Below are positions 62,772 to 64,000 of a DNA stretch of 64,000 nucleotides, in pieces (the first letter of the stretch is position 1; every line of letters begins with the position of its first letter). A model generated the notes under the pieces. That model was given only the letters and a program-made list of their open reading frames with translations. It searched no databases and had not been told where the DNA came from. The translations under genes were made by a program, and so were the position numbers. Source of the stretch: Chaetoceros tenuissimus (Eukaryota; Bacillariophyta; Thalassiosirophyceae; Chaetocerotales; Chaetocerotaceae); NCBI GenBank assembly GCA_021927905.1, contig BLLK01000074.1:248001-312000 (forward strand), given 5' to 3'.

Positions 62772-63229
62772 TCCCCCTCATCATTTACTACCTCACCATG
62801 TCTCTCTGTACAATGTCGATCTCACAAAGTATAATTTCATGCCACGTGCTCTGGCTGAAACCTACTACATTGTACCGAGAAGGCTTGTTTGGTTGGAAAT
62901 GCTAGGCTGGTATCCCTGCCTCGCTCTTCATCTGTTTCCAGCTCTTGAATAAAAAGATCTTGATAGAGATGACGTTCTTTTGAAGTCCTTTTTTCTATGT
63001 TCCCTTGAGCAACCTATGCGTATCCTCTCTCCTATGGTAATCAGCCAAAGTATCAGAGTCATAGGGTGTAGCTTTACTTGCAGGTTGCTGTAGATCTACT
63101 TGCAAGCTTCCTGGTTTCTTTAGATATGAACTGAAGAAGTCTGTCGTGAGTGAAATGTTCATAAATAAAATAATGAAACCTGAATACCTAGAGTCAGCCA
63201 ACAAGGCGCCTATGCTACAAGTTCTTTGA
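62772..63229. other. Intergenic, nothing recognised
   Basis: 458 bp between the direct repeat and the tandem repeat region. No gene or motif. Confidence 0.4.
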
Positions 63230-63695
63230 TAAGCCATCAACCCATTCGTTGACCTTTCCTAAAATGACGATGTTTCCCAACACGAAATACCTATGATCCA
63301 ACTTCTTCGACAAGTCATTGACCCACTCGCTGACTTTTTCCCATATCAAAAGATGATCTGTGTAAACTTGAACAAACTATGAAACAAATCCTTCGGTAAG
63401 GCATCGACCCATTTGTTGACCTTTTCCCATATCGAAAGATGATATATATATAATATAAAACTGAGTACTGAAAGTCACCAACCCATGCGTGATGATCTTC
63501 ACAAACAAATACCTATGATGCAAATCCTTCGGCAAGCCATCGACCCATTCGTTGACCTTTTCCCATATCGAAAGATTATATATAATAAAGATTGAGTACT
63601 GAAAGTCACCAACCCATGCGTGACGATCTTCACAAATGAATACCTATGATGTAACTCCTTCGGCAAGCCATCGACCCATTCGTTGACGTTGCCCA
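63230..63695 (-). repeat. Degenerate tandem repeats encoding KVNEWVDGLPK-like units
   Basis: Five copies of a block (plus-strand CATCGACCCATTCGTTGACC type) lie near 63237, 63317, 63401, 63538 and 63669, at spacings of about 80, 84, 137 and 131 bp. On the minus strand each reads as KVNEWVDGLPKELHHRY or close, in shifting frames. The two longer units also repeat a CCAACCCATGCGTGA segment. It may be a decayed repeat-protein gene or exons of one running off other copies. Confidence 0.65.
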
Positions 63696-64000
63696 AGCCT
63701 AAAAGATCCCAAGTCTATTCCACTTTCTTTTCTATCCCTCCACCTTCTCATGCACTCTTTTCTGATCTCATCAACAGCTATTCCCCATGTGCAACTAAAA
63801 GCTGTGCATGCTAGCAACTATCTAATCTATCCTGAGAAGGCTGCACATTCTCTGAATATTTTCCATCTACCTTCTATCCCTTTCCTTCCAAGCTTTGATT
63901 CTCTCCTTCATATATTCCATCCAAAATCCTATATGCTCCTCAGTCTATCAGTGATCATTCAGCGGGTATATTTCCTTTGTTGTGTCCTTACGTGATATGG
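63696..64000. other. Window end, nothing recognised
   Basis: 305 bp with a short plus-strand ORF (63750-63995) of low-complexity composition; I do not call it a gene. Confidence 0.4.

Noticed and set aside
63230-63695. CRISPR array
   Set aside because: Repeat spacing is irregular, repeats are degenerate and coding-like, and the genome is eukaryotic.

Overview
The window reads as nuclear DNA of an AT-rich diatom; affinity to a Chaetoceros-like centric lineage is only a guess from base composition. The evidence is: short GT-AG introns (about 64-150 nt) in otherwise compact genes on both strands; four proteins that begin with a signal peptide ending in an Ala-Phe site of the ASAFAP plastid-import type (8978-9640, 19411-20407, 32973-34223, 34741-36048); and families typical of diatoms (DUF6824-like proteins, F-box/ankyrin-like proteins, a seven-helix GPCR-like receptor, MYND proteins, a paired family with a Cys/His domain).

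Layout. 0-11.3 kb: a GT8 glycosyltransferase, a histidine phosphatase, four weakly characterised genes and an HIR-type SPFH protein, with a GC-rich foldback near 5.2 kb. 11.7-16.4 kb: a tandem pair of F-box/ankyrin-like genes (the second frame-broken) and a MYND gene with a frame break. 16.5-25.3 kb: an SLC10/BASS transporter, an isochorismatase-fold hydrolase, a SulP transporter without a STAS domain, a gene broken by a 13-bp tandem duplication, a four-helix membrane protein with a probable GC-AG intron, and tRNA-Gly(GCC). 25.3-29.3 kb: a 4-kb block bounded by 42-bp direct repeats, starting 10 bp after the tRNA and holding one four-exon gene for an unknown 960-residue protein with a possible GIY-YIG-like patch. 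29.8-43 kb: a TPR gene with 246-bp internal repeats, a Stc1/MYND/ankyrin protein, an EF-hand plus Tic20-like plastid protein, a triple-RRM plastid protein, Ctf8, NAD(P)HX dehydratase, a Ser/Arg-rich protein and CCT1. 43-49 kb: three DUF6824-like genes sharing one unusual exon plan. 54.7-61.3 kb: an FHA protein and two long paralogues with a shared C-terminal Cys/His domain. 61.3-64 kb: repeat-rich DNA with a perfect 487-bp direct repeat and degenerate tandem repeats.

The most striking region is 50.2-54.4 kb. A GPCR-like gene lies there in three pieces on two strands, mixed with two pieces of a second gene. Undoing one inversion (51731-53692) restores both reading frames, turns two same-facing 40-bp repeats into terminal inverted repeats, and leaves a TIR-bounded element of about 2.6 kb sitting in the receptor coding sequence with a possible 2-bp target duplication. 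I infer an undescribed DNA transposon carrying an unfamiliar gene inserted into the receptor, followed by a microhomology inversion that swapped the 5' parts of the two genes.
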